Shown here piece after piece: positions 1 through 9,906 of a stretch of 64,000 nucleotides of DNA. Origin of the DNA: Rotaria socialis (Eukaryota > Rotifera > Eurotatoria > Philodinida > Philodinidae). Each line of letters starts with the position of its first letter. Positions within the stretch are counted from its first letter, which is position 1. The translations under genes and the position numbers were made by a program. The notes below the pieces were generated by a model that worked only from the letters and a program-made list of their open reading frames with translations, had not been told where the DNA came from and searched no databases. The stretch covers positions 1 through 64,000 of the forward strand of contig CAJNYU010000350.1 of NCBI GenBank assembly GCA_905331475.1, written 5' to 3'.

Positions 1-166
1 GCTGTACTACATCAGTCTATCTGAACACATTTGTTTCATATTTCGATTACAAAAACGAACGTAATTTTCTTCTATTTCCGATGCTTTATTATAAACTTGA
101 TCGAATGGAATACATTTCAAGTTTATTCATACATACAAACAGAGAGAGAGAGAAAATTCTGGAAAA

Positions 167-1832
167 AATCGCACTCGATAAGACCGGCTAAGTGGTCGTT
201 CATGTAGCTCTCGTCGAATTAAATGTGGAAAACAGCGTAATTCAGAGTGAACCTCACAGGACAAAGTAATGCAAAGCGAAACAAGTTGCTGCAAATGATC
301 AACCAGGAAATGAATAACATTAACAATACATTTTGTAGATTTATTTTTTTCATTGAATAAATCACGCATAAAAAATAGTTCTTTCAAGTTAGATAATTGA
401 TTACAGATTAGATCGCAGAACCATTGAGCATTATACAGTTTTAGAGTAAAATCGTCTATAGTAAATGATTGGATCTAATAAATAGAAATAAAATCACTTT
501 ATTGAAATGACAGCAAAAAAAGATCTCTCTTAAAACGTTTCTAATAATCGATCCACTCTAACATCAAATTTTTAATCAATTTTAGAAAAAGATTTTTCTG
601 AAACGGAACATGGGCATCGAGCAAAGTAAAACTTTCAGATAAACCAATTTGCAGTGAGATTTACATTCTAAAATAATTCTTACTTGTTCGCTTAGACGAT
701 TTCCGAGAGTTTTACGATCTCCGAATATCGTGCGGCATAAAATCTCATTGGCAGCATGGATCTATAGTAACCGCTTGATCTTCATCGATTGAAATTTTTC
801 TTAGCAATGGCCAAGGAATCAACAATGATATTGAACGTTTATAATTACCGAGTTCTAATAGATTAGTGATGTTTCCTTCTGCTTACTGAGGAATATCTCA
901 TTAGTATGTGGAAACACATCCACTGCATTAATCGGCCTTTGACAATATCTATATATATAGAAAAACGAAGATTCCTATAAATCTTCCAGAACAACAGTAT
1001 ATTTTTGACATACTTTTCCTAATCTGTAGAGAACAGATATGCTGACAGTATCATAGCATTATATGGCGTAGTGTATACTACAAAACGACGAACATCATAA
1101 GCAATATTCCAACTATCCTGTTCTTGGATAAACACCCTCGGTCGTTCTCGACGAGAAAATGATGTTTCCAAAAATGAATTGAAAATTGTGTTGTTTTTTC
1201 ATGTCGTTCCAAACACCGATCGATAGATTCAGAGTATATTTTGCTGATGGTTTGAGACGATCGATGCATAGTTGTTGAATAATATCACCTGATATAATCA
1301 ATGGGTCATAGATGTCTGAATCTTGTATGCCAAGGGATAGATTTTCAATGAAATGTATACGTTCTAATAACCGTTGTAGAAAGTGTAATGTGTTGATACC
1401 AGGTGCCAATGTATGAAGATAAATTGTATTGGAAATATTTGGTAAAGTCATTCGTGACGGTGCTGAATCTCTTGATAATTGACTCGGATTTGAGCGGGGA
1501 AAATTAAATTGAAGCCGACAGATTGTTAAAACAGATAGAGATGCACATACCTTTGAGAGAAATATAAAAATTCAAGTCGTCACTTTATTACAAGCTTCCG
1601 TTTCAAACAAAAATCTACAAAATTTATAACGAACTTTAGTTCAATGTTTCTTTTGTATCTTAGCTAGATATGCTCCTTCTACTACATGATTACGTAATAA
1701 CTTATCAAATTCCTGTGGTGCAATATCAATTACATGAAGACGTCGAAGTAATGCTGTTTGATGATAGTTCATAGTGGATGAAACGAGTGACCAACCATCA
1801 ATAATATTAATTAATATAATACGTGCTGATAT
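167..1832 (-). pseudogene. Decayed F-box/LRR-like family fragments
   Basis: Three coding-like blocks lie in order on the minus strand. The first, about 1832-1641, reads through DGWSLVSSTMNYHQ and LLRRLHVIDIAPQEFDK to a stop. The second, about 1545-1113, contains NTLHFLQRLLERIHFIENL and a Leu/Ile-rich stretch. The third, about 390-167, contains VIHFLVDHLQQLVSL and FPHLIRRELHERPL. A weaker block at about 650-550 reads LLDAHVPFQKNLFLKLI. The regular hydrophobic pattern and phrasing resemble the C-terminal part of the large F-box/LRR-like family of bdelloid rotifers; that is recognition from memory, not a search result. Stops separate the blocks, no clear start or F-box was found, and 660-1110 shows no convincing exon. 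It is probably a broken member, though an unusual intron layout is possible. Confidence 0.33.
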
Positions 1833-2159
1833 ACACTATGATATGTATCCGCCTATTTCGTTTAACAAGCATTGTTTTTATTCTGTCAGTTATATTAGTC
1901 AACATTAGCCAGAGAAACAAAAAACCTCAATGATAGTATTATTTAGTTAAAAGAAATACTCAGAGAGCGATAGAACATCATTGGCAATCAAACCAATCTG
2001 GGAAATCAAAACTTCAGCTCCCACCGCTTGTAGTATATGTACTGTGACCTAAGTGGATTACCTGTTTTTTCTTGTATTTACATACATTCACATATATAAA
2101 ATAAGGATGTACTAGATAATGCTTTAGAAAAATTCTAGAAAATATTTAATTGATTTATT
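1833..2159. other. Intergenic, no gene seen
   Basis: AT-rich sequence between the F-box/LRR-like fragments and the MITE. No exon, RNA gene or repeat was recognised. Confidence 0.5.
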
Positions 2160-2167
2160 GTTTAAAC

Positions 2168-2776
2168 CTGGTCTCCGATTGCACTTTTTAAAAATATAGG
2201 AGTCCTTAGAGGATCAAGGTTGTCAAAAATATAGGATTTTTCGATAAAAAATGGCAAAAAAAGAGGACGTTTTATACACCTTTTTTGTTCAATTGTTTTG
2301 GTGTTTTTTAACTGCTCTGCTCGAAAATCGTTTTAATGAAGCTGCTATAAACAGTTCAACCGTAGCCAAGATCCTCATGTAATTTTTTCTACTGAAATAA
2401 GTCGCTAATTCGAGGGTCATTATAAAAGTTTTTCACAAATCGATAAACAACAATAAAGTAGATCATAAGCTTTGAAAAATCACTGTGTGAATGTTTTTTT
2501 CTTTTGAACTATTTTGCACTTAGTTAGTATTAACCAGTGTCTCAGCCAGCCCACTAAACAGGCGAAAGGAAAAATACTGTTTAAAACAAATGTTACTATA
2601 ATACAAGAATTTTTCCAAAACACATGATTATACACATCAAAAGTTTTTTTTTCGTCTAAAGACAATAGCAAAATTAAGAGGTTTTCGGAAATTTTCTACT
2701 TTTTTCGATAAAATGTAGTAAAATATAGGTCAAAAATAGGATTTATAGGAAATATAGGTCGAATCGCACCCCAGAA
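2168..2776. mobile_element. hAT-like MITE, 609 bp
   Basis: A non-autonomous DNA element bracketed by an exact 8-bp direct repeat, GTTTAAAC, at 2160-2167 and 2777-2784. The ends are imperfect inverted repeats. The left begins CTGGTCTCCGATT; the right, read inward, has CTGGGGTGCGATT two bases in. Inside, the phrase AATATAGG recurs near both ends, and TTTTTCGATAAAA occurs in direct copies near 2236 and 2702. There is no transposase ORF. An 8-bp duplication with a C(T/A)GGGG-type terminus fits the hAT superfamily. The duplicated site is itself a palindrome, so this duplication is weaker evidence than a non-palindromic one. Confidence 0.55.
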
Positions 2777-2784
2777 GTTTAAAC

Positions 2785-3556
2785 AAATAAAAATAATATT
2801 TTATATTTGATTTTATTCATCATTTTTAGCCATATTTTTTCTTTTGATTTAACAACGATCGATCTCACAGAATATCTTTTTTCTCTGTTGTTATTTATTT
2901 TTATGTCACCGTTTCTTTTTCTTATTTGTTTGTTTATTAACCTTGAGCTTCGCTTCATAATTGCATGTGTATGTTTCATATAAGTAAAGAATAAATGCAC
3001 AAGAGAATACACACGAATATACAGTGTATCACATTGATTTGTACTTCGATTAGGCAATAATAGGCTATTGGCTAATATTACTATTAGCACAATAGTCAAA
3101 AGTTACTACTCTATGCATCGAGTTTAGTGATTGCCGATAAATTTCTTTAAGTTTTCTTTGCAATTTTCTAAATCAAGTATGATAAGGACAATAAAAAACA
3201 AAGATAATCGAGTATTCGTTGGCCTGCTTTCCTATGATATTTGAAGACGTGAAATTAAGTCCAAGATGCGAGACTACTTAACGAAATTTTCGTTTAAATA
3301 GTTCGCATAAAAAAACTGAGAAATTACATTTCATCAAATATTATTCAAATTACATTATTAATCTTTATTGCTTGAAACTCCTTTTAGATATCATCGAAAT
3401 TCTAAAATACGGACAAAAAAAAGATGATAAACATAGGTATGTTTGTGTTGTATCTTGAGAATTTGATAATCATTTTTGTTGTAATATAAAACAATTTTCG
3501 TTAAGTCAATGAGTAATTCTTGTTTTAGTTGCAATGATAATTAGTCTTCGCTTTCT
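2785..3556. other. Intergenic, 3' side of the EF-hand gene
   Basis: AT-rich sequence with no exon-like block. It probably holds the 3' untranslated region of the EF-hand gene on the minus strand. Confidence 0.45.
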
Positions 3557-3895
3557 CTAGAAACTGTCCAATCTATTTTGTGTTGGCTTTGATGGCTGAG
3601 CTGGTTTCTGTTGACATGATTTTGTTTGAGATGGTTGTAGATCTCCGATGAACATACGAGACATAAATTTCAAATATTCCTCAAATGATACATTGCCATC
3701 TTTATTATGATCCATGCTTGACATAACTGTAGTAACTTCTGCATCCTCAAATGCAACATGTGCTCGACAAAGACATTCTTTCATTTCTTGGGATGAAATA
3801 GAGCCATTTTTGTTCTGATCAAATTCCATAAATGACGATACTATCTCTTTGAGTTGGTCAGGTTTTAGTTTAGCAATAATAGAATCACTGGCCAT
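3557..3895 (-). CDS. Two-EF-hand calmodulin-like protein
   Basis: A single-exon frame of 112 aa starting MASDSIIAK. It has two canonical calcium-binding loops, DQNKNGSISSQE (about residues 26-37) and DHNKDGNVSFEE (about 62-73). Each has acidic or Asn ligands at positions 1, 3 and 5, Gly at 6 and Glu at 12, so both should bind calcium. This is half the EF-hand number of calmodulin. The tail, from about residue 88, is Gln/Pro/Ser-rich (QQKPAQPSKPTQ) and probably disordered. It is a cytosolic calcium sensor or buffer of unknown partner. Only the general EF-hand family can be assigned; it could be a short calmodulin- or troponin C-like protein. No intron is needed, unlike most genes in the window. 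Confidence 0.8.
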   Translation of the reverse strand: MASDSIIAKLKPDQLKEIVSSFMEFDQNKNGSISSQEMKECLCRAHVAFEDAEVTTVMSSMDHNKDGNVSFEEYLKFMSRMFIGDLQPSQTKSCQQKPAQPSKPTQNRLDSF

Positions 3896-4244
3896 GTTTG
3901 TTCTCTGCTAGTTTATTTGTTTTTCGTGTTGGTTGTAATGAAAAATATGGTACGTTTGAATAACATAAAAATCGTCGTATTTTCTATCGAATTACTTGTG
4001 AAATCAAGCGTAACGACAAGCGTGATCGTATCTGCGTATAAAATGCATCAAAACACAATGTGCGCCAAATATTTAGTGAATGATTAGTTATAACAATAAT
4101 ATCCGCCAAGATCTATTAGACGGATTTATGTAATATGTTTATTACTAAGCTAATAATCATTTTAGAAAATAACAACATCAAATGTGACACAGATATTATT
4201 TTTTCTATGGAATTGAAATTTGAAGTTAGACAAAATGATCTTTT
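3896..4244. other. Upstream of the EF-hand gene
   Basis: AT-rich 5' flank of the minus-strand EF-hand gene. No specific promoter element was recognised. Confidence 0.4.
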
Positions 4245-4760
4245 TGTGTACTCAAAAAAAAAAGAGTACACTATAGAATCGGTCAGTGTGTCCGACCGTC
4301 CGTCCGTTTATTCGATAGCTCTTCACAATTACATTCGATTGAGCTGAAATTTTGTGCACAGAATTGTCTCATTAATATCTAGGTCGAGTTCGAAGATGAG
4401 AAGGATCCGCCAAGAAATGGCTGAGTTATCGAAAAAATTGTCATTTTTGATCAGACTATCCCTGAGGGGGAGTGCAGGGATTTTTCTCAGAATTATCCAC
4501 AAAATATATAAATCGACTCAGTTTTTAACGCTGATTCCAAATTTGATATTAGTTTTGAACAAAATCGTAGCTTTCTAACGAAACATCGCCTGAAAAACGT
4601 CTCAAAATGCACAAAAAACTGCATCCAGCAATCAAATTGCCTAATTTCTCATGATAATTTTCATGCTCAGACATTCTAGAATGACTCATATGTCTCATGC
4701 ACTTTTTGCAGTACACATAACTCTCGGATGAAATCCAAAGTTTCCACATTTTTTAGGAGT
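4245..4760 (+). repeat. Dispersed repeat, copy 1
   Basis: It opens with a hairpin, GTGTACTC, an A-run, then GAGTACAC, followed by TATAGAATCGGTCAGTGTGT and a CCGTCCGTCCG run. It ends near 4760 after AGTACACATAACTCTCGGAT and TTTCCACATTTTTTAG. The same start and end phrases occur in the same order and orientation at 44333-44975, so this is an interspersed family. AGTACACA near the right end is the complement of TGTGTACT at the left, which may be short terminal inverted repeats. No coding capacity and no clear target-site duplication. Probably a non-autonomous DNA element. Confidence 0.6.
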
Positions 4761-5798
4761 TCTATTCCGATTTTAGCCACTGAGCCCAGGCAAAAAATGT
4801 CATGGCAACCGGATCCAAAAACTTCTAGTTGAATAGTCTGTAGTTGTAACTAAATGATCTTATCAATCTTCGCACAACTCAAGAGGAAATAAAACTGATC
4901 AATATGTTAATCACCGACATCAAGAGTGTAAAAAATATTCTTTTAAATACAAGCGAACTGAATCTTATCAAAATATTTTTATTTAGACTCATTTCAAATA
5001 TTCTATGAAGTTATTCCTACTAATATTTTCTTATAGAATGTGCTTAATTGATTATGAATTGCAATACTCTCTTAACGATTAACTATAGTTTTTCTATGGA
5101 ATCTAATGTAGAAAAGGCAAATAGTTAACTAAATGTATTTATACACAATATCACTCTAAGCAAGTGCCGTAAACTATTCAAATTTTGCTACGTACGATAT
5201 TGTTTCATCCTATAGTAGAATTCAATCAGCATTGAGTTAGACGAAGACAAGTAAATCCTGTGTGATTTGTTCTGCACAATGGCAATAATAAACGTGAACT
5301 CCGTGATAAGTAGAACCTATTATTTCCAAAAATGATCTCATCAGTTATGTGCTATCTTGTATACCAAATCTTTATTATTTGTATCTGCAAAAGATTGACG
5401 CTTTTTTTTTGAAACACTGTTTGACATGTGTGTCAGAATGGAATTATATCAAGAGATCTGGATGTTCACCAATCATAAGAATGTTGAAGTTTGAACCTAT
5501 TCTTTCTCACACAGATCTTGTACGGTGATCTTATAAGAATATTTTTGATAAATATGATTAGATCATTTGTTGACAAGAATTAATATACTTCTCATTTCAA
5601 TATCTATTAAGTGTTTATTTAAAAGATAAATTTAAAAATATTTATTTCATCTTCATTCAATATATTGAAAGATGTATACGATTCAGCCTTAATAATGAAT
5701 TCAATGAGTAACGAAACTGAACATCATTATCTTGATTAACTTTCTAGGTAGATGGATAGTTTATTCATGCGTGCAAGAAGAGAAAAAAGAATGCTGTT
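4761..5798. other. Intergenic, no gene seen
   Basis: AT-rich sequence on the 3' side of the neuropeptide gene. No coding block, RNA gene or repeat was recognised. Confidence 0.45.
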
Positions 5799-6135
5799 TT
5801 ATTCATTGGATCGTTTCTTCGAACCGAAGTCATAGAAACGTTTTCGTGAGCCAAAATCATAGAATCGCTGAGCACGATCATATTCATCATCTGAATTTCG
5901 TAAACTAGCATCTTCACCGTCGACTGATCGAGAACCAAAATCATAGAATCGTTTTTGTGCTAATGCTCGTTTAATACGCAGATCGGCAACAGGATTTTGT
6001 TGCTCCTGATTAAATAAAACAATAAAATGATTAAAAAGCAAAAAATTTAATTCATCATACCGAAAGAGCACAAGTCACAGCTAATAATGTTATATAACCA
6101 ATAATAAACATCATAAGAATGCTGATTGGTTGCAT
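5799..6135 (-). CDS. Neuropeptide precursor, three FYDFGS units
   Basis: Two exons. Exon 1 (6135-6061) encodes 25 residues starting MQPISILMMFIIGYITLLAV, a clean signal peptide. A 55-nt GT-AG intron (6060-6006) separates it, in phase 0, from exon 2 (6005-5799). The secreted part is about 68 aa and holds three copies of the same unit: KRFYDFGSR, then QRFYDFGSR, then KRFYDFGSKKR just before the end. Dibasic KR/KKR sites flank the units, and an acidic spacer (SVDGED to SDDEYD) separates copies 1 and 2. Short size, signal peptide, repeated peptide, dibasic sites and acidic spacer together define a neuropeptide or peptide-hormone precursor processed by prohormone convertase. The predicted products, FYDFGS or FYDFGSR, lack a glycine before the basic site and so would not be amidated. 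I do not recognise the peptide family. The YxFG core recalls allatostatin A (YxFGL-amide), but the ending differs. Confidence 0.82.
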
Positions 6136-7443
6136 AGTATTAAACGATTTACAGAGTAATAAGGATATGATATCTATAAAATACAAAACAAAGACTTTGA
6201 TGGCATTCACTAAAAAGAAAGCTCATTGTATGAAATCCATGCATCGAATCATATACGAAAAGATTTACTATCTGGATAGAATCTATTAGTCTATTGATTT
6301 TCTCTCTTCTCTCTCTCTCTCTCTCTCTAGTCTGGTCGAAAAAGAAAAAGAAAGAGGCAAAGATTTGATTCCACATAGCACAAAAAGCAAAAACATGTTC
6401 AACCTTAAAAAGCAATATTAGTCTAATAGAACTATCGACAGTCATTAATAAATCGATCGTAAGAGGGGAAAAAATCTGTGTAGGCGAGAAAAATGGGACC
6501 CTTGTTTTTTATATTGCTCTTTACTCAAAATAGTTCAAAGAGAAAAAACATGTCGATGGTTGAATGTATTTACTCTAGCCGTCGGCTTAATTTACTTAGC
6601 TGGTGCATCGAGAGAATGTCATCGTTCTACTTAGATTTATTCAATTCATTATCATTCTATCTATTAATCACTCTCTGTCATAAATGCCGAAACATGCGCG
6701 TCGAGATTATCTTGCTTTAGTGTCGTTCATGGATGTTGGATCATGTTCAAGCTGAAAATTAAAATCTGATTATGATAATAAAAAAACAATGATGTCTAGT
6801 TTTCTTTTTCTACAGTATGTTTTAGACATTGAACAATTACCTAGTCTGCAAATCTTGGCATTTTTTAATGAGAAAATTTGAAATTTGTGTCAGTATACCT
6901 AAAATAAAAGTTTCGTAATCATGTTTAAATTAACAAACACGCAAGAAATTGTAACTAATTAGCGTAGGAAATTTGATTTTTTCTTCTTTAGTAAATGAAA
7001 GATTATTGTTGAATTCATAGGTAATAATCGAATGAATCGTCGCAAAAATATATGCAGAGCACTCCATTGTTTATAGCAAAAAGAATATTTACTTGTTAGA
7101 GGATAGCAGCGTATCTGAACAATTCAACTCCTTCGATCATATAGAACTTGCCAAACAATATAGATAATAGGTTTGTTCTAGATCTCAAGCGATTGAGATC
7201 TACGTAAATTTGTTGTCTAGACATACCTTTTTGAAAATCATATACAAACATGAATAAAACTTCTAGATGTTTTGCTTAAACTATAAAACACAAAATCCAA
7301 CTGATGAACCATCATATCAATATTTTTCAGGATGGCGTGCATCCGTCAAGGTTCTGGAAAGGAGCTTTTGAAAATTGATGTGCAAAAGCATTAATAAAAT
7401 CAGATTAACTTAAAATCTTCTATTACAAAGTATTAATATATGC
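6136..7443. other. Neuropeptide upstream region, no further gene
   Basis: 5' flank of the neuropeptide gene. It holds a CT-rich microsatellite at 6301-6329 and otherwise AT-rich unassigned sequence. Short frames here show no recognisable domain. Confidence 0.4.
6301..6329. repeat. CT microsatellite
   Basis: About 29 bases of nearly perfect CT dinucleotide repeat, some 170 bp upstream of the neuropeptide start (GA on the coding strand). It could act as a GAGA-type promoter element, but the sequence alone does not show that. Confidence 0.7.
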
Positions 7444-7445
7444 TA

Positions 7446-7917
7446 CAAGGGAGATTGAAATGCAGGGCTATTTAAAATAGCTCTTAGGGGAAATTGAAAT
7501 TTTAATCTCCCCTAGGGCAAATTAAAATTTCTTTTTTCCGGAGTCAATTTATGAGAAAAAGAAAAGATTTTGATTTCAAAACGTACTACATTCATACCCA
7601 CACTAGTACTAGCACCCATACACGCACCTACACCCACACCCACATGTACACGCTACATCCATCCATACTCACAAATAAGATAAGTGTCTTTTGCGCGAAT
7701 TCAGGTATCTAGAAAAGACTGATGTGATGGAACTTGATAATTAGATGCCAGTGTTAATGTGGGTGCGAAAGTAGTACGTTTTGAAGTCAAAATCTTTACT
7801 TTTTCTCAAAAATTGAACCCGGAAAAAACAAAATTTTTATTTGTCCTAGGGGAGATATTAAATTTCAATTTCCCCTAAGAGCTATTTTAAATAGCCCTGC
7901 ATTTCAATCTCCCCTGT
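7446..7917. mobile_element. TA-flanked MITE, 472 bp, long terminal inverted repeats
   Basis: Both ends carry about 140-bp inverted repeats with few mismatches. Reading inward, the left starts CAAGGGAGATTGAAATGCAG and the right CAGGGGAGATTGAAATGCAG. Each arm continues with a small palindrome, GCTATTTAAAATAGC, a second GGGGAAATTGAAATT block, and ends near AAAACGTACTAC. TA dinucleotides flank both sides (7444-7445 and 7918-7919), the duplication expected of the Tc1/mariner/pogo group. The middle (about 7595-7760) is unrelated between arms, partly C/A-rich, and codes for nothing. It lies between the neuropeptide gene and CFAP161. The high similarity of the arms suggests a fairly recent insertion. 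Confidence 0.85.
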
Positions 7918-7919
7918 AA

Positions 7920-8546
7920 CATATATATATATGTACATAAAGATTATTCAGAGTACAATAGACATGTAACAATACTTTTTTTCGTTCTTATGATGATGGA
8001 TTTTATACCATACTTTGCATTTTCTGCCAGTAATTTTTTTTTGAATAAGTATGCTTGCTTTTATTGTGCCAGAGATTTTTAATCCCATATACATTTATAT
8101 AATAAGGTGTTTTTTTTTATTCAAACTCAAATAGAATGATTTCGCTTTTTTACTACTTGATTCTATATAGAATTAACGGTGTTTGTATTTCTCGGAACCG
8201 ATTTATTAATTGTTTCTATGAAATTTATAGTTCAAGAGGATTCTCAATTCATTTTATTGTGTAGATTAAAATTAGCAGGATGTAATTTTGTTTTAGAATG
8301 ACTGTTTATCTTTTATTAGTAACATCGACGATTTGAATTCAAAGCCTTTTATTAGTCTCTCTTATCTTTCAATAGATGCCACAAGTAGAAAAAAGAAAAG
8401 AAAAGAAAATACCTTTATTCTCATTTGTACTTAACGACATGGCGGAGACATAGCAACGCTTATACGAAAAGAAAAAAAGCTGAAAAAACATTGTGTTGTG
8501 GTTACAGATCACTGTATTTTATTAATTGTAACATAATTGTTGAAAA
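7920..8546. other. CFAP161 upstream region
   Basis: AT-rich sequence starting with a short (AT)n tract directly beside the MITE. No exon was recognised. The promoter of CFAP161 must lie here. Confidence 0.4.
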
Positions 8547-9716
8547 ATGATGCACAGTAGAGCCAATATCCGGCCTTACAATGCTCAAGTTCTTGTGGGA
8601 AATTGGTATGAAGATAGAGTCATGGAAGAAGTATGACAATGAGGAAATTTTGTTTTTAAATTTTCAAAATCATTTATTTAAATATTAGGAAGTACTAACA
8701 GATTTCCTTGAAAAACGCAGTACTGGTCAACTGTCATCACAAAAAATGTCGGAAGTTGAACGTATGTCACAAACAGTACGTAATTACATAGACTATTGAA
8801 TCGAACAAAAATGACATCACATTTTTTGACTATTTTTAGATTCCATTAAGTATATCTGCTGGTGACGGTTTACTTCGTTTTGGTCATCAACTCATGCTCA
8901 TCCATACATCGGTTTATTCCGCTCAAAATACAGGAGAAAAATCACAATTAAGCTGTTGTTTAGCGACTGGTATTCCACATTCATCGGGTTTACAGGATGG
9001 AGCAACTGAAGTAACAGCAACAGGAACAACATCAATACGTCCGACGCTTCGTTCAGCTTTTATTCTTGGAAAGTAAGAAAATTTCAGATTCGAATGCATA
9101 ACAACTGCTCTTCTATGTCATTAGACCGAATCTTTCGGTTAGTTCTGATTCGGTTAAATACGGCGATGAAATAATACTATCGGACACTAATGGAGAAGTA
9201 AAATTCACACACACTCTCTCATTTCAAATAAGAATTTTTCATTGAATAATATTTAGTTATTTTTAACTTGTGTGAAAAGTTCCACACGTGCCGGACGAAC
9301 ATGCGATGTCATTTTCACTAGTAATAAAACTCGAAATAGTGTATGGATTGTCATGCATCCAAATATCAATGCACGATTAGAGTTCGATGGATCCGATGTG
9401 AAGGTAATCGCGACTTTTGTTTTTAACTTCCATATACAGAATTGTTGTCAATAGATTGATGATAAAATTGTTCTTGCTCATGCGCCAACGAATAAATGTC
9501 TATCGGTTAATGTAGAACATTTTAATAAGTATGCAAAAAATTTTAAAAAAAAACAAGATAAAATTTAATTTTTATTCAATCCTTCTTTATTTCTATTTAA
9601 ATTCTAGATCACCATATGGACGCGAACATGAACTTTTATGCGAATTATCTACGGGTAGTTTTGCCACATACAAAGCGCCTATTCTTTGGAAATTTCAAAC
9701 TCAATCAGCATATTAA
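8547..9716 (+). CDS. CFAP161: Cilia- and flagella-associated protein 161
   Basis: Seven exons encode about 270 aa, starting MMHSRANIRPYNAQV. Exon ends read in frame are 8547-8630, 8689-8775, 8840-9072 and then four short exons to the stop at 9716. Landmarks of the family in order: VLVGNWYEDRVMEEE, matching the N-terminal GNWNED..LEEE of vertebrate CFAP161; DFLEKRSTG; a YGDEIILSD block; and the C-terminal SPYGREHELLCELSTGS, matching the AAHRHLFLRTYFG region. CFAP161 is a microtubule inner protein of axonemal doublets, so a role in motile cilia is expected. The human protein is about 300 aa; the difference falls in loops. An AATAAA polyadenylation signal lies at 9825-9830. It is transcribed divergently from the neuropeptide gene. 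Confidence 0.85.
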
Positions 9717-9906
9717 CATGATTTTTATTTTATTTTTTCCTTTTGAATAGAGATCTTGTATGAGCGCGAGTATCTATCAATGTGTGTGTGTAATCTTATT
9801 CTTACAAAAGAAAAAACAAAAAAAAATAAAAGCATTCTTTCTTATCTTAACAATAGAAACAAATAGGAAATAGGTCATCAAAAAAAAAACAGACCAGGAT
9901 AATCAA

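Noticed and set aside
6493-6720. 75-aa plus-strand frame
   Set aside because: Hydrophobic, AT-driven composition with no domain and no gene context.
7620-7660. CCCACACCCACA, like the bdelloid telomere repeat TGTGGG in reverse
   Set aside because: Only two units, inside a C/A-rich stretch of the MITE; far too short to be telomeric.
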